10,024 nucleotides of DNA from Pavlovales sp. CCMP2436 (Eukaryota > Haptophyta > Pavlovophyceae > Pavlovales). Both the position numbers and the translations under genes were made by a program. The DNA lies in assembly GCA_026770615.1 (NCBI GenBank), contig MU631344.1:30031-40054 (forward strand), in the 5' to 3' direction. Below the pieces are notes generated by a model. It was not told where the DNA came from and did no database searches. It saw only the letters and a program-made list of their open reading frames with translations. Shown here piece by piece: positions 1-5,962 of the stretch; positions within the stretch are counted from its first letter, which is position 1, and the number at the start of each line of letters is the position of its first letter.

Positions 1-10
1 ATAGATATAT

Positions 11-43
<33 letters not shown>

Positions 44-105
44 TATATAGATAGATATATAGAGAGAGATAGATAGATATATAGATATATAGATATATAT
101 ATATA
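1..105. repeat. AT/GATA microsatellite
   Basis: Almost uninterrupted alternating AT with interspersed GATA units and a short GAGAGA run. No coding content. It sits at the window edge upstream of the phosphatase gene. Confidence 0.95.
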
Positions 106-159
106 TGATACGGCCTGCTGCGGCGCAGTTGGTTGTCCAATCAAAAGGAGATGAATACG

Positions 160-262
160 GAGAATCACATCATAATCATAATCATCACAACGACGATTAT
201 TATAATAATAGTAGTAGTAATTATGATGATGATGATGATGATGATGATAACAAATACAACGA
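160..262. repeat. ATC/ATA/GAT trinucleotide microsatellite
   Basis: Imperfect trinucleotide runs (CATAAT, AATAAT, AGT, then nine GAT-type units). Open frames across it encode only homopolymers such as poly-Asp or poly-Ile/Met and are not credible genes. Confidence 0.9.
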
Positions 263-269
263 CAATGAG

Positions 270-415
270 AACAACCCCAATAACAACACTACTCCTCTTG
301 CTACCTATGCACGCGTGCGCTGCTGGAGCATAACAACACTAGTCATGTTACTACTCATGATAACAACCCTCACAACAACACTACTCCTTCTAATGCATGC
401 GTGCGCTCCAGCATG
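270..415 (+). repeat. Diverged direct repeat upstream of phosphatase exon 1
   Basis: The segment 270-331 recurs as 363-415. Both share ACAACCC, then an AACAACACTACTCCT core, then GCGTGCGCT, then AGCAT. The second copy runs into the proposed first exon at the bases just before and including its ATG. The first copy has no open frame behind it. This is the same kind of exon-edge duplication seen in the introns of both genes. It leaves open that an intron acceptor (CTCCAG ending at 411), not a transcription leader, precedes this exon. Confidence 0.6.
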
Positions 416-459
416 TCGGCTGCTTCCGCTTCGCTCGACGCGGCGGCTGCGGAAGCCGG
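413..459 (+). CDS. Phosphatase exon 1 (proposed start exon)
   Basis: ATG at 413 opens MSAASASLDAAAAEA, then GG at the donor GG|GTACCC, followed by a long T/C-rich stretch. The two leftover bases plus the first base of exon 2 make a Gly codon, so the join is phase-compatible. Base composition shifts sharply to GC here, as in the other exons. There is no conserved motif, so the support is composition, phase and donor only. An acceptor CTCCAG at 406-411 means it could instead be an internal exon. Confidence 0.45.
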
Positions 460-3400
460 GTACCCTTTTTTTCCTTTTTCTTTTTTTTGCTCGTCCTCAC
501 TGCGGTACAGGGATGAACTCGTTCCAAATTTAGACCTATGATTATTATTGTGATGATAATGAACTGCTACGCCCAATTATCATCGCACGTGCCGAGTCTG
601 CACAAATACAACGAGGCAGCAATTCAAGAACGCAGCCGACCCAGCTAGTGTACTTACGCGCAAGTGTACTTTGGTGCAGAATGAGGCCATCCCAGAGTCC
701 CTCCCCCCCCTCCCCTTTCTCCCCCTCCCTCTTTCTCCCCCTCCCGTCCGGACGCAGCACCCTCCCGCCCTCAGACGATTTGACTCGGACTCCCTCTGCC
801 CGTCATTTCTGAACCTTATATTTCTGATAGGGATTCAAGTTGGGCGTCTAACTGTTCTGAATGTTGTGCTGGTCTGAGCGCTACGTCGCCCATTGCCTGC
901 TTATATATTCGAATCTTTTGTGTTCTGAATAAGATGACGATTGAAGCGACTCTTCGCAGGTGCCGAGCAGATCATTATCATTATCATCATCATCGTTATT
1001 ATTATTGTCGTTGTTGTTGTGGTTGTGGTTGATCATTTTGTAAACCCATATGTATATATGTATATATGTATATATGTTTATATAGCCAGTGTGGGGTTCC
1101 GATATTTATATATGTATACATATACATGTACATGTACATATACATATATATACATGTACATGTACATATATATATACTGTACATATACATGTTGCTCAAG
1201 GCTGCTGCATTCTTTCCTTTTCTTTACATATTTTTGGTTATTTACCATTAATCATTTACCATTTACCATTTATTATCTATCATTTATCATTTTTTCTTTC
1301 TTTTTTTGCTCCAGCCTGCCTGCGGGCACCTCTGCCGGTCGCTCTGCGGTGGTGAGGGCCTTGGCGCAGCGCGACGCTGTGCGGACGCAGATGGGCGTGT
1401 CGGCAGTAAGCGGCAAGACAGACGCTTTGCAGATGGTAATGTTCCAAGTGATCGAAATCTAAAGCTCTGTGAAAAATCGCAATTAGACGGACGCGCTGCG
1501 GATGGCGATGATTAGTTGTTGCTGCTGTTTTGTTGCTGTTACTGCTCTTGCTGTTACTGTTGCCAATGTGGATATTATTCTCATTCCTCTGTCTCTTCTT
1601 CTCGTTGCTATTATTAACATTAATATTCTGATTCCTATCGTGATCGTTGTGATTATGATGATTGTTAACAGTCATATTGTTATCCTTCTTATGATGCTAG
1701 GTCCAGCGCGCGCCGCCCCCGCCACCGCTGCCCGCACTGCACGCAGGCTCTGTCCGCGCACAGCCCCCCGCTGCTTCTGCCTCTCTCCCTCTCTCCGCCG
1801 CGCTGTCCGGGCAGCAGGTGCGCGCTCTCTCTCTGCGCGTGGAAGGAGCCTCCGAGGCGTCTCCCGGCCGAAGGGGCGCAGACCGCATGGAGGACAGGAC
1901 AGGTGTGTGCGCCTGCGGCTGTGGGTGGGTGGGTGTGGGTGGGTGGGTGTGGGTGCGTGGGGCGCAGACCGTATGAGGAGACGTTTTTTCTTTTCTTCTC
2001 CTCTTCTTCTTCTTCTTCTTCTTCTTCTTTCTACCACTAACTGTTTATGCGTTGCCATTGCTGTTCTTCCTCAGTCCTGCGCTGCCACCGAGACGCCTCC
2101 GAGCGCCCCAGCCTGGTGCTGCTCCTCGACGGGCACGGGGGAGAGGCCTGCGCCGAGCACTGCGCACTCGCCATCCCTACCGCCGTCGTGAGCCGGCTGC
2201 AAGCCAACAGCGCCAACGGCAACACCGACTCTTCCCCCATGGCAGGTGCGCTGTCCGCGGACCAACTCTGCCTGGACGCGCTCAAATTCGCATTCGCCAC
2301 GGCGCACTCTGACTGGTAATCATTCTCACAATCCTACTCACACTCAAACTCACAATAATGCTCACAACCGTACTGCTGCTGCTGCTGTTGCTGCTCATCG
2401 TAGTCATCATCATAAAGCCTGATCCGCATTCGCCTCGGCGCACTCTGGTTGGTGATCACACTCATAACCATCACCATAATCAATACTCATAAAAACAGGA
2501 ACAAACTTAATAATGATATTAATTATGATAGCAATAATGATATTAATAATGATATTAATAATGATAGTAATAATCAATACGAACAACAACAACAACAATG
2601 AGCACACAGAAAAGCATTCACAATCACAATCACAAAAAAGAACAACAGTCACAACCATCATCACAACCATTGTAACAAACTAATTGTAATTTACCATCAT
2701 CACAACCATTGTAAGTTACCATTGTTCTTAACTATTGTAACTAACTAATTGTAATTTACCATCATCACAACCATTGTAAGTTACCATTGTTCTTAACCAT
2801 TGTAACAAACAAATCATCATAATAACTCATCATAACAATACCGCGCGCAGGCTTTCGAGTGCGCGCTGCGACGACTCGGGTTGTGCCGCCATCGCCTGCC
2901 TCCTCACCGACGGGGGCGGCACAGGGGGGGCGAAGCTGCACGTGGCGTGCGCGGGCGACTGCTTCGCCATGCTCGTGCGCGACGGGGAGGCGGTGCGCGT
3001 CTCCACGGCGCACGTGGCGGAGGAGCGGGCGGAGCGGGCGGCGGTCGAGGCGCGCGGCGGGAGTGTGACGTGCGGCAAAGACGGTCAGCTCTTCTTCTTA
3101 TTTCACCTTTTCCCCATTTTTTTCTCATTGTGATTCTTATGGCTGTAATAGCAATCATTGTCAGGGTCCCATTCTTCCCAAAAACTCCGTGCGCATTGGC
3201 GACTTACACACACACACACGTGCGCGCGCACGCGCACACGCACACACCACTTGCAGGTCCTGTCGAAGGCGTAGGGCTGCGCGGGCTGGCTGTTGCTCAT
3301 ATGATTGTTCTGCGTGTTTGGAGAGTAGGCAAGATGCTAATTCTATATTACATATACATATTGGAGAGTAGGCAAGATGCGCGTGGCGGGGCGCATCCAG

Positions 3401-3715
3401 CTCTCGCGCGCGCTGGGCGACCGCGCGCTGCAGGCACTCGGGCTGACGGCAGAAGCCGAGCTGCTGAGCGTGCAGCTGCAGCCGGGGAGGGACCTGCTCC
3501 TGGTGGTCGGCTCGGACGGGCTGCTCGAGAAGATGAACGAAGCGGACATCGCGAGGGCCGCGTGCGCCACCGTCCGCACGGCCGACCTCATCGCGCGCAG
3601 GCTTGTCTCCGACGCGATTGCCAAGGGCACGGAGGACAACGTCAGCGCCGCCGTGCTCGTGCTCAGCTGGATCGGGCAGGTGCCCACCGCCAGCGGCGCG
3701 GCCGCGCGCGCGTGA
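413..3715 (+). CDS. PP2C-family (PPM) serine/threonine protein phosphatase, six exons
   Basis: Mg/Mn-dependent protein phosphatase that removes phosphate from Ser/Thr of target proteins. Proposed exons are 413-459, 1315-1435, 1701-1902, 2075-2315, 2851-3083 and 3372-3715. The joins have phases 2, 0, 1, 2 and 1, which all keep the frame, giving 1188 nt including TGA, or 395 residues. Family motifs appear in order: GADRMEDRT (M119-T123), LLLDGHGGE (D142), DDSGCAA (S213-G214), VACAGDCF (G239-C241, where most relatives have GDS), GRIQLSRALGD (S293-D298), VVGSDGLLEK (D330) and AKGTEDNVSAAV (D370-N371). The expected metal ligands D121, D142, D330 and D370 are present, so the enzyme looks active. 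No transmembrane segment is seen. About 118 residues of Ala/Pro-rich sequence precede the catalytic core and could be a regulatory or targeting extension. The family call is firm. Exon 1 and the start of exon 3 are the weakest parts. Confidence 0.9.
460..1314 (+). other. Phosphatase intron 1, repeat-rich
   Basis: This 855-bp stretch has no credible coding. It contains a polypyrimidine block (699-760, C/T-rich), a 9-bp AGTGTACTT direct repeat (about 650-670), an ATC/ATT/GTT trinucleotide tract (970-1031), and a tract of TATATG and TACATGTACA units (1048-1192) that is rich in palindromes. It ends in the T/C-rich acceptor TTTTTGCTCCAG at 1303-1314. A weak resemblance to the exon 2 acceptor edge (TTGCTC-AAG then GCTGCTGC) lies at about 1191-1210. 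Confidence 0.6.
1315..1435 (+). CDS. Phosphatase exon 2
   Basis: Begins after a strong polypyrimidine acceptor (TTTCTTTTTTTGCTCCAG) and ends ATG|GTAATG. It encodes an Ala/Arg-rich segment ending QMGVSAVSGKTDALQM. The frame is open, and both ends match the phases of the neighbours (2 in, 0 out). The GVSAVSGK stretch faintly recalls the first strand of PP2C domains, but the better match to that strand lies in exon 3. The donor edge is echoed 69 bp downstream. Confidence 0.6.
1416..1441 (+). repeat. Exon 2 donor edge, original of the 1485-1510 ghost
   Basis: The real edge 1416-1441 and the intronic copy 1485-1510 agree at 20 of 26 ungapped positions, offset 69. In the exon frame the real copy reads T-D-A-L-Q-M and the ghost T-D-A-L-R-M. 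The donor GT is GC in the ghost. Confidence 0.75.
1485..1510 (+). repeat. Ghost of exon 2 donor edge in intron 2
   Basis: Copy of 1416-1441, described there. It lies within intron 2 (1436-1700), which otherwise holds a CTG/GTT-rich and ATT-rich low-complexity tract (1514-1690). Confidence 0.75.
1701..1902 (+). CDS. Phosphatase exon 3 (MEDR motif)
   Basis: Ends ATGGAGGACAGGACAG|GTGTGT, giving GADRMEDRT, the first metal-site motif of PP2C. The frame is open back to 1701, directly after TGCTAG at 1695-1700; the TAG is also a stop in this frame. Alternative acceptors in the same phase are CAG ending at 1814 or 1817, behind a CTCTCTCC tract. They would trim a Pro/Ala-rich leader and leave VRALSLRVEGASEASPGRR, which fits the first strand of the domain. 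The 3' end is firm. The 5' end is uncertain. Confidence 0.8.
1903..2074 (+). other. Phosphatase intron 3 with ghost, G-rich tract and CTT run
   Basis: Contains repeated GGGTGGGTGT (1920-1959), able in principle to form a G-quadruplex; a ghost of the exon 3 edge (1959-1980); then TTTTTTC and a (CTT)n polypyrimidine tract (1983-2031) before the acceptor CTTCCTCAG at 2074. Confidence 0.75.
1959..1980 (+). repeat. Ghost of exon 3 donor edge (1873-1894)
   Basis: GGGGCGCAGACCG is identical at 1873-1885 and 1959-1971, offset 86. It is followed by C/T, a shared ATG, and AGGA with one missing base. In the exon frame the first difference (CGC to CGT) is silent. The ghost lacks a GT donor. Confidence 0.8.
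2075..2315 (+). CDS. Phosphatase exon 4 (DGHGG motif)
   Basis: Starts after CTTCCTCAG and ends GACTG|GTAATC. It encodes LRCHRDASERPSLVLLLDGHG and onward to FATAHSDW. The GTC made across the junction joins MEDRT directly to V-L-R-C, as PP2C proteins require. DGHGG carries the bridging metal ligand D142. Confidence 0.92.
2289..2322 (+). repeat. Exon 4 donor edge, original of the 2425-2458 ghost
   Basis: These 34 bp run from the last 27 exon bases through the donor and recur at 2425-2458 with 30 of 34 identical positions and no gaps, offset 136. Confidence 0.9.
2425..2458 (+). repeat. Ghost of exon 4 donor edge with intact GT donor
   Basis: 30 of 34 bases match 2289-2322. In the exon frame it reads A-F-A-S-A-H-S-G-W against A-F-A-T-A-H-S-D-W in the real exon, and keeps TG|GTGATC at the donor position. 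Read-through from the real exon meets TAA at 2317, so this cannot simply extend exon 4. Confidence 0.9.
2681..2797. repeat. 65-bp tandem minisatellite
   Basis: A block starting TAATTGTAATTTACCATCAT at 2681 repeats at 2746 (period 65) with about 52 identical bases per copy. A partial related unit (CCATCATCACAACCATTGTAA) precedes it at 2656, and a partial one follows to about 2810. Confidence 0.9.
2851..3083 (+). CDS. Phosphatase exon 5 (SG and GD motifs)
   Basis: Begins after CCGCGCGCAG and ends AAAGACG|GTCAGC. The split Trp codon joins HSD-W to LSSARCDDSGCAAIACLL. The exon carries the conserved SG turn, the VACAGDCFAMLVRDGEAV strand pair (Cys where Ser is usual), the HVAEERAERAAVEARGG segment that matches the DH...E..R...GG region, and SVTCGKDG. 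Confidence 0.92.
3084..3371 (+). other. Phosphatase intron 5 with CA/CG repeats and duplicated acceptor
   Basis: Polypyrimidine run near 3085-3125, alternating purine-pyrimidine tract of CA and CG units (3205-3247, Z-DNA-prone), a false acceptor CTTGCAG at 3250-3256 followed by an in-frame stop, then two copies of the acceptor block. Confidence 0.8.
3318..3337 (+). repeat. Exact duplicate of exon 6 acceptor edge
   Basis: Twenty bases at 3318-3337 are identical to 3361-3380, which contain the exon 6 acceptor AGTAG|GC and the first bases of the exon. The 43-bp offset is not a multiple of three. Use of the upstream copy would shift the frame of everything after it. Confidence 0.95.
3372..3715 (+). 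CDS. Phosphatase exon 6 (catalytic C-terminal half)
   Basis: Begins GC-AAG-ATG after GAGAGTAG, completing a Gly with exon 5, and ends at TGA 3713-3715. It carries RVAGRIQLSRALGD, the SDG metal site (D330) and GTEDN (D370). The acceptor lacks a clear pyrimidine tract, but it is the in-phase AG that retains the K-M-R-V-A-G lead-in. The last nine residues are Ala-rich. Confidence 0.93.
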
Positions 3716-3839
3716 GCGGTTCGCTTGGAGGCCCATAGAGTGGCCCACTCGGCGTAACTAGATGGTATTATGGCCTGGAAGTGATGGTACTGAGCTCGCA
3801 GATGTTATTAAACTGCGCTTAAATTTCATTTGGCAGGTC

Positions 3840-3883
3840 AATAAAATAGTTACTAGTTAGTTAGTTAAGGTGCTACTAATAAA
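3840..3883 (+). promoter_or_regulatory. Possible polyadenylation signals of phosphatase gene
   Basis: AATAAA occurs at 3840-3845 and 3878-3883, 125-165 bp after the stop. The flank is AT-rich, with TTAGTTAGTTAA between them. Whether this organism uses AATAAA is unknown. Confidence 0.35.
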
Positions 3884-3987
3884 GTTTAATAACAAACACG
3901 TCTAAAATTTGAGAGGGGCGATGTCATTGCTGATGATTGTAATAGTAAAAGTAATGGTAGTGAGAGTAGTAATAGTTAACAAAATAA

Positions 3988-4311
3988 TCCGACTACATCT
4001 TCAAGTACGCTGCTGCTCTCGCGCCGCAGTACGTCGCCCTCGCTGTCACAGATATCGACCAGTATATTTCCAATCGGAAATAACGCTGGGCGGGACATGT
4101 GATGCGCATGGACATGTCAAGACTTCCTCGCATGTTCATGACATCGTGGGGGGTCAACGCACCGCGACGCAACGGGCGACCGCTGATCTCCTACGGACAC
4201 GACCTAACTCGCGAGCTCAACAACGTCGGCTTCAACCTTGACGGGCAAGCAGTCGGCGTCCGTCCGATTCTCAGCGCTCGGAAGCAGAAGGAAAGTCGGC
4301 TAGACCCCTGA
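3988..4311 (+). pseudogene. Broken C-terminal fragment of a retroelement reverse transcriptase
   Basis: Reading frame 1 gives an open stretch from 3988 ending DIDQYISNRK, an in-frame TAA at 4081, then RWAGHVMRMDMSRLPRMF followed by MTSWGV and RRNGRPLISYGHDLTREL and a TGA at 4309. The R-W-x-G-H-V-x-R-M ... R-L-P-R ... W ... G-R-P pattern is the tail that follows the polymerase domain in many non-LTR retrotransposon proteins. The TAA sits where that family usually has a hydrophobic residue (R-L-R-W), so a single-base nonsense change is likely. No polymerase catalytic motif lies upstream; the preceding bases are stop-rich. This is a 5'-truncated, inactivated copy between the two host genes. Confidence 0.75.
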
Positions 4312-4351
4312 GCCTATTGAACCAGCTTTTTGGCCTATTTAATAGGCTGCG

Positions 4352-4384
4352 GTCGGCACGCTGTAGCCGACGCACCTCGCGTCG
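4352..4384. other. Two overlapping, mutually exclusive hairpins
   Basis: GTCGGC (4352-4357) pairs with GCCGAC (4366-4371). CGACGC (4368-4373) pairs with GCGTCG (4379-4384). The arms share CGAC, so only one can form at a time. Perfect 6-bp arms with loops of 8 and 5. Confidence 0.5.
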
Positions 4385-4442
4385 GACACCCATGGTCACC
4401 ACACATTGCCGTAGACGCCACGACATGGAGATAGCCAGGATT

Positions 4443-4461
4443 CAATCTGACAATCAGATTG
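4443..4461. other. Perfect 8-bp hairpin
   Basis: CAATCTGA (4443-4450) and TCAGATTG (4454-4461) are exact complements around the loop CAA. It lies between the retroelement tail and the small ORF at 4529. Confidence 0.6.
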
Positions 4462-4528
4462 GCGATGCGACCTCCCGGTGGCCGATTATGACCTGGGGAA
4501 TTCAAAGAAAAAATTTGAAATTTTCAGC

Positions 4529-4693
4529 ATGGCAGACGCTGACCCTACGTCGCTGCCGCTCGAGCCTGAGCCGCTCGCCGAGGGGCCGCTTGACATCGGA
4601 GACTCGACGAGCTGTATCACCTGCACCTCGGCCACGCAGGAGGCTATGGCGAGGTTTTCGCTCGCTCCCCACGACGCTCAAAGCACCAACTGA
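4529..4693 (+). CDS. Small uncharacterised ORF, 54 codons
   Basis: ATG at 4529 (context TTCAGCATGG) opens MADADPTSLPLEPEPLAEGP and continues acidic, with Thr/Ser/Cys (SCITCTSATQ), to TGA at 4691. The frame is also open upstream to 4478. No domain recognised. It sits between the palindromic direct repeats and may be a remnant of the same mobile element. It could be chance. Confidence 0.25.
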   Translation: MADADPTSLPLEPEPLAEGPLDIGDSTSCITCTSATQEAMARFSLAPHDAQSTN

Positions 4694-4730
4694 CTCGTGC
4701 CTATTCTGAAATTTGCCTATTCAATAGGAA

Positions 4731-4906
4731 TGTTTTTTTAGTTAAAATATTAATTTAATTAGTAATATTTAATTAGTTATACAGAATGAGGCTTTTTCTT
4801 TGCCTCTTGTGACTCTACCCTCCAAAGCTCAGCTCCGGAGAACGAACTATTATGTGGCTAGATTGCTAAGACTGAGACGGACTGACGGTGTGTACTGTGT
4901 GACATC
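4731..4906. other. AT-rich spacer, nothing recognised
   Basis: A T run, then a TTAAT/TTAGTAATATT block (4740-4783), then unremarkable sequence with no repeat or gene-like signal. Confidence 0.6.
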
Positions 4907-5341
4907 ATGATGAGTGACGAGGCCATGCGCATGAACGGCGAGGAATCGCGTCGAGCTTTTGGTGACGAGGTAGATCACGAGGGCAATCAGTGCAATCACA
5001 AACGCAGCTGCCTCCCGTATGATCAACGCGAGATCGTCGACCTTAGCAGAGATAGCGTCGACCTTGGTTGTGAGCGAGCCGATCGGGTGGCGACACGCGA
5101 ATCGATAAAGTTGATGGCACCAGACGATGCGCCGACCGCTGCAACAACAACGGTTGAAACAACGCCCACAAAAGACAGGAGCTGCTCCACAGTTACCGTG
5201 GTTGAACTCGTCAGCAGCACGCGCGAGGCAGCACGTCCCGCCACGCGCGTGACACGGACAAGAGGCAGCGGGAGCGCGCCAGCCGGCGCCGAAGCGGCAG
5301 CACGCGGCGGCAGGACGCGCGTTATCCTCCGCACCGGCTAA
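4907..5341 (+). CDS. Uncharacterised 144-codon ORF (strand uncertain)
   Basis: Uninterrupted plus-strand frame from ATG to TAA, starting MMSDEAMRMNGEESRRAFGD. It is hydrophilic, acidic at the N-terminus and Arg/Ala/Gly-rich at the C-terminus. I recognise no family. The opposite strand of the same DNA gives a more protein-like reading in two frames (hydrophobic stretch, heptad-like linker, second hydrophobic stretch), so this ORF may be the shadow of a decayed antisense gene. Neither strand can be preferred with confidence. Confidence 0.3.
   Translation: MMSDEAMRMNGEESRRAFGDEVDHEGNQCNHKRSCLPYDQREIVDLSRDSVDLGCERADRVATRESIKLMAPDDAPTAATTTVETTPTKDRSCSTVTVVELVSSTREAARPATRVTRTRGSGSAPAGAEAAARGGRTRVILRTG
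4940..5334 (-). pseudogene. Possible frameshifted two-helix membrane protein remnant
   Basis: Minus frame from 5334 contains VEQLLSFVGVVSTVVVAAVG then ASSGAINFIDSRVATR. A one-base shift near 5085 continues as IGSLTTKVDAISAKVDDLA, then LIIREAAAFVIALIALVIYL and VTKSSTRF. That is a hydrophobic helix, a polar heptad-like linker and a second hydrophobic helix, arranged as in small hairpin membrane proteins. There is no ATG in the minus frame and a stop lies just before 5334, so it is at best a fragment. Purely an inference from the reading pattern. Confidence 0.3.
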
Positions 5342-5653
5342 CGCCGGGTATCAATCGGACAGCCCCAAACCCGCCTCGCCAAATAAGACCCTCTAAAATC
5401 TGAACGTCGTCGCGCTTACACGCTTGGAGTCGACTGCTTCTGTGACAGAATGTCTGCAACCCACTGCCTGCTGCCCCCCTTTCTTATAGCAAGTCATAGT
5501 TTAAAAATCTGTCTTTCGAAGTTCAAAGTAAGAAATGGACATCTATCTTGGGCAGCGCTGTATTGGGGATTGGAAATCTAAGGGGGTTTCTTGCATCGAA
5601 CAAAGTGGGCCAGACGAAGGAAGCTCATTGAGTTAGTTATGTCATGAAATTGG
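5342..5653. other. Intergenic spacer, nothing recognised
   Basis: Mixed-composition sequence without an ORF of note, tandem repeat or RNA-gene signature that I can support. Confidence 0.6.
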
Positions 5654-5657
5654 TATG
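5654..5657. repeat. Putative target-site duplication, left (TATG)
   Basis: TATG abuts the left inverted repeat and recurs at 5959-5962 immediately outside the right one. Confidence 0.6.
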
Positions 5658-5958
5658 CCCAAGGGTGGACTCAAGTTATAGCTTCAGGCCCCGGGCGGGC
5701 CCCGCCGGCTAGGCGAATAAAATAATTGGGCTCTTTTTCAAGATTTTTAGGTCTTAAAAAAAGATTGGGCGTTAATCAAGTTTCTACAGGCTAAAAAGAT
5801 GCGCTCGGGCTAACGCTTAGATAAGCGAACACGGTGGCTTGCGTCTAAGCCCCGCCGCCACGCAGTCAGCCGTAGGCCGACTGCCAAAATAATCTAGTTT
5901 TCAAGATAATAATAGTGACCGTATTATCCGTATACAGCTAGTCGGGTCCACCCTTGGG
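5658..5958. mobile_element. MITE-like element with 13-bp terminal inverted repeats
   Basis: CCCAAGGGTGGAC at 5658-5670 is the exact reverse complement of GTCCACCCTTGGG at 5946-5958. TATG precedes the left end (5654-5657) and follows the right end (5959-5962), as expected of a 4-bp target-site duplication. The 301-bp interior has no ORF, so it is non-autonomous. It contains a GC-rich block (5690-5712), a CGCTTA/TAAGCG hairpin (5814-5827) and a 10-bp-arm hairpin with one mismatch (5862-5884). CCC...GGG ends with a 4-bp duplication recall piggyBac-type elements, but that family inserts at TTAA, so I leave the superfamily open. Confidence 0.75.
5862..5884. other. Hairpin inside the MITE-like element
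   Basis: GCAGTCAGCC (5862-5871) faces GGCCGACTGC (5875-5884) around a GTA loop; nine of ten positions pair. Confidence 0.5.
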
Positions 5959-5962
5959 TATG

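Larger units (their letters stand above)
2316..2850 (+). other. Phosphatase intron 4, built of repeats
   Basis: In order: CTCACA-rich repeats (2322-2370), a short CTG run (2372-2393), the exon-edge ghost (2425-2458), AATAATGATATT repeats (2510-2575), CAA/CACAAT repeats (2581-2650), a 65-bp minisatellite (2681-2797), and the acceptor CCGCGCGCAG at 2850. The last shows a sharp return to GC-rich sequence. Confidence 0.85.
4313..4728. repeat. Segment bracketed by CCTATT palindromes
   Basis: Left side: half-site GCCTATTGAA at 4312, then the palindrome GCCTATTTAATAGGC at 4333-4347. Right side: half-site GCCTATTCTGAA at 4699, then CCTATTCAATAGG at 4716-4728. The half-site plus palindrome arrangement occurs in the same order on both sides, so the ends are direct repeats about 385 bp apart. 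The left copy begins right after the retroelement stop. This may be part of the retroelement's 3' region or a separate small element. Confidence 0.6.

Noticed and set aside
941..1462. 173-codon plus-strand ORF
   Set aside because: Most of it is microsatellite translation (Ile/Val, Tyr/Met runs). Only its tail overlaps the true exon 2.
1502..2191. 229-codon plus-strand ORF
   Set aside because: It crosses an intron tract, exon 3 in the wrong frame and a CTT run. Its sequence is low-complexity, and the PP2C frame explains the exons.
2656..2815. CRISPR-like array
   Set aside because: The 65-bp units are contiguous tandem repeats with no unique spacers, in eukaryotic intron sequence.
3161..3748. 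195-codon minus-strand ORF opposite phosphatase exon 6
   Set aside because: Antisense shadow of a GC-rich exon. The plus frame carries SRALGD, SDG and GTEDN.
4317..4709. 130-codon Arg-rich ORF
   Set aside because: No ATG at its head, Arg/Ser-rich out-of-frame reading of a GC-rich segment, and it crosses hairpins and repeats.
5658..5958. Assignment to piggyBac
   Set aside because: The duplication is TATG, not TTAA, and no transposase is present, so the ends alone are not enough.
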